DNA from: Hypomesus transpacificus
Taxonomy: Eukaryota > Chordata > Actinopteri > Osmeriformes > Osmeridae
DNA length: 64,000 bases
Reading direction: 5' to 3'
Assembly (NCBI RefSeq): GCF_021917145.1
Contig: NC_061078.1
Span: forward strand, 3,030,064 to 3,094,063
The stretch's first letter is position 1. Every line of letters starts with the position of its first letter. Under the pieces are notes generated by a model. It was not told the DNA's origin. It searched no databases and worked only from the letters and a program-made list of their open reading frames with translations. A program made the position numbers and the translations under genes. Shown here one piece after another: positions 1 to 15,921 of the stretch.

Positions 1-351
1 CAGCCATAGTTATTCAAGGCTTACATTTGACATCAGAATAGTTTTTGCCAGTGTTCATATTTCCTGATTTCATGTATTTATTAGCACAGGGCATGGCTTC
101 ATTTTTAAGCATGTTGTCTCCTTATAAAGCAGTGATAAGTGAATTATTTGCGTAAGTATTAGTGAGGGTGAGATTGATAAGGGGGACGTTTGATGGCTTC
201 TGCCTTTTCCCTCTTCCTAAATTTGACTCTAGTTATTGATAGCCTCAGAACACAAAGCTTCAAAATAGGCTAAAATAACAGAAAAACGCTTGCAGTGCCA
301 AAGAAGTCTTCCTGTACATATGCATACGTCCTTTCCCCTACAATTGCCTTG

Positions 352-385
<34 letters not shown>

Positions 386-505
386 GATCCTGGAATCCCT
401 TTGCTGTTGACACCTAGGCCTAATTTGCCAGAATACATTCGATTGTGAAGACGGCCTAATTGCTTCCCTGCAGTGATGACTGACTGTGTGCGTGTGTGTT
501 TTCAG
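1..505 (+). other. znf710: 5' flank/intron of znf710
   Basis: No coding sequence is supported here. The stretch ends in a splice acceptor (pyrimidine-rich then CAG at 503-505) just ahead of the znf710 start codon, so it is most simply the intron before the first coding exon, with 5' untranslated exons lying outside the window. It contains a (GA)n microsatellite at about 355-384. Confidence 0.6.
355..384. repeat. (GA)n microsatellite
   Basis: About 15 uninterrupted GA units in the intron before the first znf710 coding exon. Confidence 0.9.
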
Positions 506-547
506 GAGGAGGCGAGCCGGCGCCTGGATAGATGTGAGCCCAAGGTG

Positions 548-3500
548 ATGGCCAGGCAGGTGGACGCGGGCACACAGACAGACCCCGTAGTAGTGCTGTC
601 TCTGGCCCAGGCCGCTGTTCTGGGTCTCATTTCACAGAATGAAGTATTTGGTGCCACTATTGCCCCCAACGGATTCTACACTGGAGAGCCCAAAGAATCG
701 CCCGCACCCCCAGTAGACGGAGTCGACTACGAATACGCAGACCAATTAATCGGGGCCAACGGAGACTATCTCGGAGACAACATAGGAGAAGAAGGCCACA
801 TGCAGCCCAGTTGCAGCCAGAGGAGGTGGCAGGGGCCTCCCCCAGACGGAAAAATGGTAGGGCCTGACCGCCATCCAGGAGTCCACGTAGACGGATCGTC
901 CCATGTGAAAGGGGAGGTGGTGAACTCCGGCCTGACGTCCTGTGTTCACATGCTGAATAACCTTGCTCCCAGAGGGGGGCTGGTGCAAGTGGACCCGGCG
1001 ACCCTAAGAGGCGCCCACAAAAACTGCTCTGAGTGTGAGAGGGACGCGCAAACCCAGCAGGCAAACGCTCATCCACACGCTCCAGCGCAGGTGAGCCACC
1101 GAGCGGAGACGGCACACCGGGGTGCGCAGGGGCACCACCGGGGCATGGGGCACAGCCGCGGGCGGGTGGAAAACGAGGAAGTGGAGCACGGGAATAGCAT
1201 GATGAAGCCCGGTCAGGAGGAGGAGATGAGCAGCTACTTCCAGTCGTCCGAGGTGGGGAGCTACGACTCCGGAGAGATGGGCATGGCAGGAGAATACGAC
1301 GAGAACAGCCAGGGCATGATGTGGAGCGAGGGCGTGGAGGCCAATGGGAGCGGAGCCAGTGTAGCGCCTCCGCCTCACCGGCGCCACGGCGGCCGGAGGG
1401 TCGACCGCCTGGACATTAACATCCAGATTGACGAGTCCTACTGCGTGGACGTTGGGGACGGCTTGAAGCGCTGGAAGTGCCGCATGTGCGACAAGTCGTA
1501 CACGTCCAAGTACAACCTGGTCACCCACATCCTGGGCCACAACGGCATCAAGCCGCACGCGTGCCCCCACTGTGGCAAGCTCTTCAAGCAGCCCAGCCAC
1601 CTCCAGACCCACCTGCTCACCCACCAGGGCACCAGGCCTCACAAGTGCACCGTCTGCAAGAAAGGCTTCACCCAGACCAGCCACCTGAAGAGGCACATGC
1701 TGCAGCACTCGGACGTCAAGCCCTACAGCTGTCGCTTCTGCCGCCGAGGCTTTGCTTACCCCAGCGAGCTGCGGGCCCACGAGGTGAAACACGAGCGCGG
1801 CCGCTGCCACGTCTGCTCGCAGTGCGGCATGGAATTCCCCACGTACGCCCACCTCAAACGCCACCAGACCAGCCACCAGGGGCCCCACACCTTCCAGTGC
1901 ACCGAGTGCAACAAGTCATTTGCCTACCGTAGCCAGCTGCAAAACCATCTCCTGAAGCACCAGAGCCCAAGGCCTTACACCTGCTCCCAGTGCGGCCTGG
2001 AGTTTGTGCAGCTCCACCACCTCCGGCAGCACTCGCTCACTCATAAGGTACTGACACCGCCGGACATCGCTCCCACTCAGACTCAATGACTGCTGTGGCC
2101 CCACAGTGTAATGTAATGTTTGTACATAGTTTCTAGACTGTTAGGTTTGTTTATGACATGAATGACAGTGGCGAGCGACCCCCAAAAAATAAAAAATAAA
2201 AATAACGGGAGCGCCAAATGGAAGGCAACACTTCAATTGTCCAAAGGGCTTCCTTTGTTCATCTTCTGTCCTTCATCTCCAGTCATCTAAGTGAACTGGA
2301 CAGGTAAGACCACATACCCTAACAGTCCTCCGCCATCTCCCTTCCTTACGTGTCAGTTGTCTAGCCAATCCAGACGAAGATACGGACATGAAGAGAGGAA
2401 GGCGACCAAATACCATTTTAGATTTTGTATCTGCCGTCTGTTCCCCGTGTTACATTAAGACCTTCTTAAGTGGAAAGTTAGTCTTTCTTGTCATGTCCTT
2501 CATGAAAATGAGATGACATCATCCCTATTTAGCTGAGACAAAAGACAAATACACGAGTCTTGTAGTAATTTCCAGCCGTCCACAACATGAAACAGTGTAT
2601 AGAATGTGGGCTTTTAGCTTTATGAGTGCTTAAAATCTAAAAGGAGCCAACGATAAACCCAGTGTAGTGAGAGAGTTCTCCTTTGTGGTGATTATTTGTC
2701 TGGCAGTGAGACTGGCAGTCACTGCTCCTCCTGGTGGTGGTTTGGGAAAATGGTTTGGGAACATAGTGGGTTGAGTGACAGCTAGACTGATGCCTGGCAG
2801 GATTGGTAGTCAAAATAAGCAAATATATGAGTCTTTGATCTTCATAAACTAGACAACACGAACAAAAATGTATAATTAATCCGTTCTTTTTTCCATTAAC
2901 TACACCTGCTATTTTGTCCTAAATGTGCACTTAGTCTGCAGCTGTATATGGTGTTCGATCCCCCCCCTCCTGAATGACCTTTTTAATATTTGTGTTTGTC
3001 AGGGCATGAAAGGGCACAAGTGTGAAGTGTGTTCACGTGAGTTCACCCTGTCTGCCAACCTAAAGAGACACATGCTGATTCACAACAGCATCCGGCCCTT
3101 CCAGTGTCACGTCTGCTTCAAGAGCTTCATCCAAAAGCAGACTCTAAAAACCCACATGATCGTCCATCTGCCGGTCAAACCATTCAAATGCAAGGTGAGG
3201 TCAAATGTAACTCCAGGGACATTGATAGTGTTGAAGTGGTATCCATGTTTCTTATATACTATCATCATAATTAGACCAATACGCTGTTCTTATTGGTCCA
3301 GAGAAGTTCTAAGAAGTCCGCAAAACCGTTTTCAGACTTCTGAAAGTTCGTAGAGGTCTGCTAACTTTTTTACGGACCGAGCAACAAGCGGTTGCCTTGG
3401 AGATTTTGACAACATGGCATCTGCTTTTTAGTTTTTCTGCCAGATTATTGTTGTAGTATATAAGAAACCAAATATGGACTACGGTCTCGGTCAACAAACG

Positions 3501-4099
3501 TTATAACAAATCTCTGCTTACAAAGGCGTTTGCAGACCTGACGAAGTCCATATTTGCAGTTTATGTCTGTTAGAGACACTCAATAAGATATTATTGTTAT
3601 TATCCTGTATTGTTTTCCAGGTGTGTGGTAAGTCCTTTAACAGAATGTACAACCTCCTGGGCCACATGCACCTCCATGCTGGCAGCAAACCCTTCAAGTG
3701 CCCATACTGCTCTAGCAAGTTCAACCTGAAGGGCAACCTTAGCCGACACATGAAGGTCAAGCATGGCATGGATGTCTCGCCAGATGGCCCAGGTGAGGTT
3801 ATCCTTGTTTTATTCACTTGCCTATCCATCTATTAGGTGTGGTTTTGCTGGGGCTTGTTATTCTCATTGCCAGATTCAGTGCCGCTTAGTAGATGCTTTG
3901 TTTATATATACTTACAGATAACCTTCCTGAAATGGAAGGCCAGGGGCAATACTCAGAGGACAACTTTGGCTTTGCATCACCTGACAGTATGGACAATAGC
4001 GGCTCTCAAAACCTTACTAAACTTACTACAGCCAACATGGATGACATGGAGGAGTATTATAACTTTGGGAAGGACACTGGCAGCTACACTACACCCTAA
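548..4099 (+). CDS. znf710: Zinc finger protein 710 (C2H2)
   Basis: A nuclear C2H2 zinc-finger protein, presumed DNA-binding transcription regulator. Coding exons are 548-2047, 3003-3194, 3621-3792 and 3918-4099, giving 681 aa (human about 664). The ATG at 548 is chosen because MARQVDAGTQTD aligns with the start of human ZNF710 (M-x10-SGTQTD type) and the open frame upstream runs back through a splice acceptor at 505. The N-terminal ~290 residues are acidic and low in complexity. Then follow eleven C2H2 fingers: seven in exon 1 (first at WKCRMCDKSYTSKYN), two in exon 2, one split over the exon 2/3 junction, and one ending NLSRHMKVKH. The last exon encodes an acidic tail ending NFGKDTGSYTTP. 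Junction phases are all consistent. idh2 follows on the opposite strand, as in human 15q26. I cannot say whether this is the a or b fish paralogue. Confidence 0.95.
3247..3468. repeat. MITE-like inverted repeat in znf710 intron
   Basis: A 15 bp sequence, GTTTCTTATATACTA at 3247-3261, recurs as its exact reverse complement at 3454-3468. The 222 bp element lies wholly in the znf710 intron between 3194 and 3621. This looks like a small non-autonomous DNA transposon, but I did not find a convincing target duplication, so the superfamily is unassigned. Confidence 0.45.
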
Positions 4100-4338
4100 G
4101 TAGTGTATTCTGGATTCGTAGAACTTGGAATTTTACGAGACAAAATGGCTACCCTGGCAGAAAGACAATGGGTGGATTTCAGCCCCCTCCAAGAGCCAGA
4201 ACTAATGGACCCAAATTGGGGGTGGGTGGGGGTGGGGGGGTTGGGGTTAGGCTCAAGAAGATGCACTTCAAGGGGGCCATTTGGGTTTGTCTCTGATGGG
4301 AGCGACTGTGAGACTGTTGACTGTCTGGTGGCTCTATA

Positions 4339-4344
4339 AATAAA
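4339..4344 (+). promoter_or_regulatory. znf710: Poly(A) signal AATAAA, znf710 (proximal)
   Basis: The first AATAAA after the znf710 stop, 240 bp downstream. A second AATAAA at 5360-5365 could give a long 3' UTR of about 1.3 kb. Confidence 0.5.
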
Positions 4345-5359
4345 CGGACCACCATTTCACTGAACAGTTTGAAAGGACAGTCCAACCTGTACCTTGGTAT
4401 GTTGTGTTGTATGTATCGAGTACTTAACATGAAAAAAGTTAATGGTTTTGCAGAGCCATCCTACTTAAATTTGATGTGCTAGAAGTTTGTTTACCATTTC
4501 ATTATTCACCAAAATGTATGCCCTTATATTTTTTATTGAAGAAAGTGCCAGATAGTATTTTCAACAAAACCTACACCCTCTTAAAGATACTATATGTGTA
4601 TATCAAATACAAAGTCACAACATATTCAGTCATAGATTTGAATGCTTCTCTTACTCAAAACGTCCTAATAGATAAGTAGTCACCTTCAGGAGACAGGAAC
4701 AGGAGCCTGTTGGTGCACATGATATAGGTTTTGTGAGCTGATGTCAGGGCTCCACTTACCAAAGTTGCTATTGCTTCATGTTGGTTATTACTACAACCAC
4801 TGTCATCTGACATGTAAAGCTCTCCTACTGTACAAACAACATTGCATTGTTCAGTGTTCACCACCACACCTTTCTTCACTTGATTTAGCTATACATTAAT
4901 CCTCCCTGTAGTGGAAATACTGTGCTAGTTTTTGAATACTTACTGATTACAATGCACTTTTCATCAAAAGATTTTCAGTGAAAATGTTCTTCGAGGTGAC
5001 CCTGAGAGAACTTGGCCTTTAAGGAAAAGAGTGAAGCGGGCATCAAGTGTACCAGTCACCCTTACGGCAATATTCCTTTATAAAGACAGTTCTGCCTTTT
5101 TCAATAGATTACCTGCGGTTTTAATTATCTTGATCTTTCTTGTTGGTAAAAACAAATGGTAACTGAGCCATTTGGAGGGAGAATGAGTGGTATGTTTGTT
5201 TCAGTTACAGCACTATGTTTCCGTTTTGGGGAGACACCTTACTCCCCCTGACCTGCCATGCAGGTCAGCCTTGACATGCACACTAAACATGAGAAATGGT
5301 ATACTAGTCTTTTTGGAATGAGGAATATCAAACTGAAAACCTCATAGAAATTGTTATTT

Positions 5360-5365
5360 AATAAA
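5360..5365 (+). promoter_or_regulatory. znf710: Poly(A) signal AATAAA, znf710 (distal)
   Basis: A second AATAAA on the znf710 strand. It would extend the 3' UTR through the AT-rich sequence between 4345 and 5360. Confidence 0.35.
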
Positions 5366-6597
5366 GGTTCTCTAGTTTAAATGGCTCAAGTTTGTGTCTG
5401 CATAGATTATTTTCTACTGCGTGTAATTGTGTTGGTATGTCTTTGCCTCTCAAACATTCAGCCGTGCAAGATTAAAGCTGGTAGCAATTTTTTGACAATA
5501 TTAAGACAAAATAGCCCCACCTGCTGTTTAGATTTGTATATAACACTATGGATAAGCTGTCATCAGAAACAAGTAAACCAGGTCGCTATAGCGATGGCCT
5601 TCAGTGTGCCCCCTACTGGTGAACTGACTTCCAGAACATAAACGTAGCAGTGAATATCAACAATGAATAGTGACATGTTTTTGTTATGTTGGTTCATTAG
5701 TCTTATCTTTAACTTTGAATTTGACAGAATTCAATGACTGAGATTAGTGCTGACATTGAATGTGAGCATATTACTACACACAGCTGATGAACTGTTTAGA
5801 ATCAGAAACAATCGAAACAAAATCTAAAAAATTAAAACAATTTAAATATAAAATATATAAAATATAGAAACTCCAGTCCTCTTTTACGTTTAGGGCACCA
5901 CAAGTCTGTGTCCTTTACACCCTTTTAGTTGCTTTTTATCAAACTGTAACCTGTTCTTTAGCCTTACAAGGAGTTTGTGATGTGCAATATGTTGATCGGT
6001 TGATCCTGGTGCTACACCCAAAGATTTTCTTGTTAATAATGAACCAAACTGTTGATTTGGGCATGCCAAGTATTTTTCATGAGCCTCAACCCACCCACGT
6101 TACATAGCATGTACACTGCTATGTTTCCCATGTCAAATTCTAACACCACTGTCAAAGTCCAGTGCAAAGCCTAAAATTGTATATAAACAGCTCATATGTC
6201 AAAAACAAGTCATATACACCTGCTCAATGAAACGGCTGTGGCCACAAATAATTGTACCCTAAAATGAAGGCACGGAATACAAAGAATTTCTAAATGGTTC
6301 ATCTAAAATGGAGGAGCGGTCCCCCTTTCCACCCTATGCTCATGGTGGCATAAGGTAGAAAGAGACTTATTGGTGAGTGAACAGAGATGATCCATCACAT
6401 GTAGCGTCCACTCCTATCTAAATACACACCTACTAAAACATGTGGGATTGGCAGTCCAAAGGTATAAGGGTAAGCGTTATGATTCAACTAGTAAACGTTT
6501 TGATTCTACCCAGCTAGAGACACAATCATGTGACAAATACAAAAACTGAACTTTCAAACTTGATAACACATTCATTCATAATGTTGTTCATACAGCA

Positions 6598-6603
6598 TTT
6601 ATT
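6598..6603 (-). promoter_or_regulatory. idh2: Poly(A) signal AATAAA, idh2
   Basis: TTTATT on the plus strand reads AATAAA on the idh2 strand, about 305 bp past the idh2 stop codon. Confidence 0.5.
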
Positions 6604-6907
6604 TGGAATGAGTACCTAGTTGAACATACAAGAATTTAACTTCATAGTAATGGCCTTTCAAGTTAACTCAATAACAGTTAAAAGACAAAATACAGTATTA
6701 GACAACAAGTATGTTTTTACAAAACACTTTTGGGACAGGAGAAGGCAGAGGAGCACCAAAACACTGACTTCAAATATCAAATGGCACAAACATTGTTCCC
6801 TCAAAACAGGATACAAATATTCCTACAAATATGGAGTAAAAATGAGGTACAAAACTGTGGACGGAAAATTGTTTCTCTCCAAAAACAAAAAGTTACTCTT
6901 TTTTTTT

Positions 6908-10818
<3,911 letters not shown>

Positions 10819-12592
10819 AGTCAACTGCAACTGTTTTCGTACACCGCTAAACTAGATTGCCCACTTTTTAAATGAGTGAACAACTAACCGGTATATAAAC
10901 GAGGTTACAAAACTATATGGGCGGTTGTAATTCACACCACGTCAGCGTCTACACAAACGAAACCTCGCATGGCCAATCAGTGACATGATTTTGACATTCA
11001 TGTATTTCTCGTGCTCTTTCACGTAATGTTGATGTCCCAATTAGTAGCCTTTTATTTAAGTGAAAGTTTTCACGTTTCCTGTAACCTTGTTTTTTTTTGA
11101 TTAACAGACATGTTTGGGAATTTCCTTATCTGACTGTAAACCGTTGAATTGCCCAAACTTTCCAAATTAATATACTACCGACTCAACTCGAGTAAAATTG
11201 CCATATGAAGGTGGGCGTGGCTGACTGCCTCAAATCTCCTCGTATGCTATATCCCCATACATGGGAATACAGTGTCTTAAGAGTTAGATACATCCATAGC
11301 CATAAAGACTTTGTACTATTATGACTTTTAAGGCCACTACACACTACGTGTCATTTTTTTGGGACTGGAATGATTTTAGTGAGAAGGGGGGCATGAAATG
11401 TTGCATATGCTACTGTAGGAGAATTTTTGGATGAAATGTTATATTCTGAAAATACTGGTGCTAGCATTCCTTGCCAGCAGAGAACCCCCTCCTCACATGA
11501 CCTATAGATGACACTAGGCTTACGTAGACAAACTGACCTAGGTTGACCATTATCATGCTAGAGGTGCAATAAATGTGTTAACCGTATCTGTGTTGAGTGA
11601 ATCATATGGTCAAGCCTAGGGTCAGGGAACTCTGTAAGTTTCCATGTGCACGCGTACTCTGTCTCTGGGATCGATCATATTGACAGCTGACATGCTGATG
11701 AGGGGACTTCTCACCAATAAATGGTCTTACCTGAAGACTGGGGAGTTAGACAAACTTTGTATTGCGATCAGACTTTGTCTCCTTGCTGGCAAGCATTAAA
11801 CCATTGTACTTTCTTTGAATCCGACGACTCTGTGCTTTACTTGAGAAATTATCCTAACAGCTACCACCTGCTGAGGTAATGTAGATTACACACACACACA
11901 CTGAAGTTGTCAAGTTTATAATGTGGTCTGGACATTTTTAAGGTTGTAAATTATCATCATAGGTACTGTGTCAGTTTTGGATAAAGGATTTTTGTCATAG
12001 ACTTTATCAATAAAAACAACAACAAATAAAAAGTAGCTTCAGTAACATTTTTATGACTTTGGGAATTTGATGTTAATTGAAAAAATAATATAGACCATTC
12101 AAGAAAGGACAATAAAGCACATACTTATGTAACAGTAAAACAAAAACTGTATTTTGTATTTAATTGCACTTACAAACCCCTGATCAGGTTATGATGCTAT
12201 CATGTACATTAAGTGTATGTTCAAAAGAGGCCAAAGTAACAAAATGCAAAGATTGCACATAAATTAACATAATCAAGTGAAACATAAAACAGCATCAAAT
12301 AGGACTGAAACATAAACAAGCCAGACATTGCTCTTTGGTAACTAATCATGTGCCACAATATTTCTGAAATAGTTCAAACAAATTTTACATAATAGGGTAA
12401 AAAAAAAATCTGACTGCTGAGAACCCATTAAGTGCATCTACAATGATGTGCTCTAAGAGTTGCATTTTTTAGGAGATGAGAATTCACAACTGTATCATAC
12501 TACAGATATCCTTGTCAAGTAGTTTTGTGGAACCATTCAGATTGCTTTAACGGATTCAGGACCATGTAGTTCAAAGGAGGATGGCCAAGTGA
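10819..12592. other. idh2 promoter side and spacer to tmed3
   Basis: Gene-free by inspection. The first few hundred bases hold the idh2 promoter and 5' UTR (idh2 reads left from 10818). The remainder, toward the tmed3 stop at 12593, is AT-rich and probably includes the tmed3 3' UTR. There is a short CA run near 11889. I saw no coding exon, RNA gene or clear transposon. Confidence 0.5.
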
Positions 12593-13498
12593 CTAAGTGG
12601 GGGCTGCCACAGTGCCTTTTTTGTCACTGAAGAAACTTTTTAGCATCAGGACTTGCCCGATGCTGACCGCAAATAGAATGAAGGTCTCTCCAATGGACCA
12701 GTAGCTCACACGTTCATGAAGGTCTTCTGCTCGGATACGGTCATGTGCCTCCCGTAACCTGTACCACGTTTGAGAGTCAGACACCACCTTAAGAATTTCA
12801 TGGATAGAGAGGCATGCTGACTCCATCTGAAATATAGATTGTTTAGAGAAAAAGTTTTTTTCTTTTCTTATATGAAGCATTAGAGATCCTTTGAGCATTG
12901 AATAGGAACCTGGCAACGCTTAACAGACAGTTGTTCTGAAGTTTACCTGGGTCAGTGCTGTGGCTTTGTTCATGTCAGGGAGAAGTGGCCTTTCATCCCC
13001 TGCACGGAAGTCCAGGTAAACTATTTTGTGGGAGAACGTGGAGAATTCATTGCTGAAGCATACTTTGTAAACACCTTTCATGGTTGTGGTGTGAGAAAAA
13101 CTGTCATATTGCTTCTTCCTATCCTGATAGAGGACATTGCTCAAAGGATCTGTGACAAAGCAGTCTACATCATAGTTTCCCCCTGCAATTACCTAAAAAG
13201 GAAGGGAGAAAAGTATTAGGAATATAAGTCAACCAAGGTGTTCAATCCTTCATGTCGGCTACGTGTTTAAACCTTTTCTAGACAAAAATCGTACTAAAAT
13301 CAACCATGCTAATAATGCATATGACTCCAAACAGCGTTATCTAATATCACTTACTTGAAAGTCTATGTCAAATCTCACGCCATTCTCAAGTTCTTCGTAG
13401 AAACATTGCTTTTCGTTGTCCGGTAATTCAAACGTTAACTCTGTGCTACAAACACAGATAACATGTAACATCAAACTGCAAAGTCCAAGGTAACGCAT
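12593..13498 (-). CDS. tmed3: p24 cargo receptor TMED3
   Basis: A type I membrane protein of the p24 gamma family that cycles between ER and Golgi in COPI/COPII vesicles. Exons in transcript order: 13355-13498, 12947-13192, 12593-12826; 207 aa (human TMED3 217). Residues 1-18 form a signal peptide ([18 protein letters not shown]). The GOLD domain starts [19 protein letters not shown] and has the conserved pair of cysteines (QCFYE and YDVDCFV). [12 protein letters not shown] and [10 protein letters not shown] follow, then a coiled stretch ([15 protein letters not shown]), a membrane segment ([16 protein letters not shown]) and a cytosolic tail [15 protein letters not shown] with an FF COPII signal and a KK pair. 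TMED7 is the closest alternative. TMED3 is preferred on sequence and because TMED3, MIR184, RASGRF1 and CTSH lie together on human 15q25. Confidence 0.88.
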
Positions 13499-13659
13499 GA
13501 TGCAGCTAGATAATAGGAGAGCAAAACTTTAAAATATTTACTGTCACAATTACAAAGTACGCCGTTTTAGGAAACAGAATTATTCCTTGCAGTGAATGTG
13601 ACATATGAGGCTCAAAAACTTTTCTAATCTCAACCACAACTGACGTGGCATGGTATTAA

Positions 13660-13680
13660 ACCTCTTCCGGGTCACGGTGC
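13660..13680 (-). promoter_or_regulatory. tmed3: Possible tmed3 core promoter, ETS-like site
   Basis: CTTCCGG (CCGGAAG on the tmed3 strand) lies about 165 bp upstream of the tmed3 start codon, followed by GTCACG. ETS sites are common in housekeeping promoters. This is a motif match only. Confidence 0.25.
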
Positions 13681-14054
13681 TTCTTCATAATGTAAACAAG
13701 AGAGACTGGTTGACGCGAACGCTGACGTTGAACCAGCACAGAATTCTTATTTGATGTTTCTGCTTTTTCTATTGTATTGTAAAACTGCTATTAATAAATA
13801 CATTTAATTAAAAAATTAAGTAAAAAAAGTATTACAAAAAGACTCACAGCACAGGGACACCTACCGTGGGAGGGACCATGTATGTCTATGGGAGGGACCA
13901 GAGCCATAGAAAAAGAGAGTTGCGACACTTCCATAGACTCCCATTGTTATCGAGGAATGCGGAAGTTAAGCATGTCTCATGCAACCTATAGTTCCAAACA
14001 TTGTATTTTCCACCGTTGAACCCCATTCATTTTCAGTGTCTACGAAGTAAGTTA

Positions 14055-14374
14055 GCTGGTAAATTGATGAAAATCATGCATTTTTTCATATTTCAACCAC
14101 CACATATCAATTGTTATGAGTAGTATTTCATATGGCCAACTTAAGATAAACATTTTCGTAAGATTATAGCTTGTTAGATTCTAAATGCAGTTAGAGCTGT
14201 TAGAGCCATATATGGCTTATGGGGTCCGAAGCAAGTGAGCTGGTAAATTGATGAAAATCCTGCATTTTTTCATATTTCAACCACCACATATCAATTGTTA
14301 TTAGTAGTATTTCATATAGCCAGCTGTAGAGAAAATGTATTGTAAGATTATGGCTTGTTAGATTCTAAATGCAG
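14055..14374. repeat. Duplicated 136 bp segment inside the hAT element
   Basis: 14055-14190 and 14239-14374 are near-identical direct copies, both starting GCTGGTAAATTGATGAAAAT and ending GATTCTAAATGCAG, 184 bp apart start to start. They are subterminal repeats within the transposon. Confidence 0.8.
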
Positions 14375-15194
14375 TTTGCAGTAGACTATAGTAGAGCTAT
14401 ATGCAACACATTTACTGTAGCTAGCTAAAGAGCATGTGTATCAACCAGAAGTTCGTTGGTTTATAGTCTGTCAAATTAGTTCTAGTTATTGGTGTTCTTT
14501 GGCATACACAGTTTACAGAATCTGCTCTTATTAGCCTATAGTACATCTGATTATAGCTAGCAACAATGAATTGCAGATTAAAGCCTTGGGTCCCCTATCG
14601 TCCAGCAACGCTCGGCAGGAATTTCAGGTCCACTCAATAGCTAGCTAGTTAGTTAGCTCAACTAGATGCATCTACTACTGCGGTCTAAGTTTTGTGAAAA
14701 GCAGACATTAAGATCACCTGCTCACTTAATGATTAAGATCACCTGCTCACTACAAACAAAAGGAGCTGGAAGAACACTGGACATATTGTACAATAAAATG
14801 TTTTATTGAATCTCAGTTGGTTGCCTTGTATATTCTGTTCAATGTTTTTCTATTGAACAGTTGCCGGTGATCATGGTTAGATTCAACTTGCATCAAGTAC
14901 AAACGTGTTGTTAATTTGGTAAATTGTTAGTGGGCTGATGAAGAAAAAAAAAGTTGAACAAATCCCATTCACTTCAACAGTCGAAGGTTAAACGTTAAGT
15001 GGAACAATATAGGCTAGCATAGCCATTTCCAGCTCTGCTTCACAATATTGCGTTATGCATTATAAGTTAATGTTATACATACATGTTAATAAAGTAGCAT
15101 ACATACATGATACAACACACCAGTAACCAATTGATATTGTGTTAATATACCGAAAATATCCGTGAATCGAGATGGTGCTGCTGTCGGTCCCGCC

Positions 15195-15546
15195 GAAAAC
15201 CATTCAAACACGTTGACAGCAGTGGGTTTTCATTTAACTACAGCGAGCTACCGGAACCACGTGACAAAAAAAGCTCTAGCTTTTTTCCTGCGTTTCACTG
15301 GCAGTGAGTGTTCACAATGTTGTAGTTCACTCCATTGTTCACCAAAAACGTCAGCGAGGACTGTCTAATGTAGATAAGAGTCAGCTGAAGATAGCCAGAA
15401 TATCGGATTTCTTCAACTGAGCCTGTTTCATTCGTAATTTGCCTGAGAAAGCGACTTCCGTTGGCCAGCTCCATTGAAAACCATTCAAAAAAGTTGACAG
15501 CAGTGGAGCTTTTTGGAACTACAGCGAGCTACATGAACCACGTGAT
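15195..15546. repeat. Second direct repeat pair inside the hAT element
   Basis: 15195-15264 and 15476-15546 share GAAAACCATTCAAA, GTTGACAGCAGTGG and ACTACAGCGAGCTAC, ending in an ACCACGTGA palindrome core. They are diverged direct copies near the right end of the transposon. Confidence 0.7.
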
Positions 15547-15921
15547 CACGTGTCAGCGAGATCAAAGCGTGTCGCAACTCTCTTTTTCTATGGCTCTGGG
15601 AGGGACTTGACCATACCGTCGACTTAGGTTACTAGGAAGTTCAGCGGTGACTGCAGTCACAGATAGCGTTATCACTGGGTTTGAGAGGTAGGCTAATGCA
15701 TTACTGTTTGAGAGAGTGTAGGCCTAACTGTAAATTGACTAATGGCAATGTCTGCATTTCACGGAATCCTATATGTTTTACAGCGTCATGTAAAGTTAAA
15801 GTTTAGATTCAAGTTGTTGAGATGTTGAGATGAGCGACGTCGTTCATCTGTCAGCTCAGCCTACTTGTTTTCCTATTTAAACAGGGGGAAATCCAAATCA
15901 AGGAGTTTATAATATTTAAAT

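Larger units (their letters stand above)
4100..6590. other. znf710 3' UTR and intergenic spacer
   Basis: AT-rich sequence between the convergent znf710 and idh2 genes. The first part is presumably znf710 3' UTR. Short open frames here (for example 5381-5641) have no recognisable similarity or splice partners. I see no other gene. Confidence 0.6.
13899..15598. mobile_element. hAT-type DNA transposon (non-autonomous), 1.7 kb
   Basis: A 30 bp terminal inverted repeat starting CAGAGCCATAG occupies 13899-13928 and recurs as its exact reverse complement at 15569-15598. The element is flanked by an identical 8 bp duplication, GGAGGGAC, at 13891-13898 and 15599-15606. An 8 bp target duplication with termini CAG...CTG is diagnostic of the hAT superfamily. 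The 1700 bp interior has no transposase-length frame (longest about 68 codons), so it is a non-autonomous derivative. It contains two internal repeat families (14055-14190/14239-14374 and 15195-15264/15476-15546). Perfect termini and duplication suggest a fairly recent insertion. It sits between the divergent starts of tmed3 (13498) and the rdh-like gene (15922). Confidence 0.92.

Noticed and set aside
1004-1888. Long (294-codon) open frame antisense to znf710 exon 1
   Set aside because: It is a shadow of the GC-rich zinc-finger coding strand, alanine/valine-rich, with no motifs or splice context.
13899-15598. Search for a transposase inside the hAT element
   Set aside because: No frame above about 68 codons and no hAT dimerisation or catalytic motif; treated as non-autonomous.
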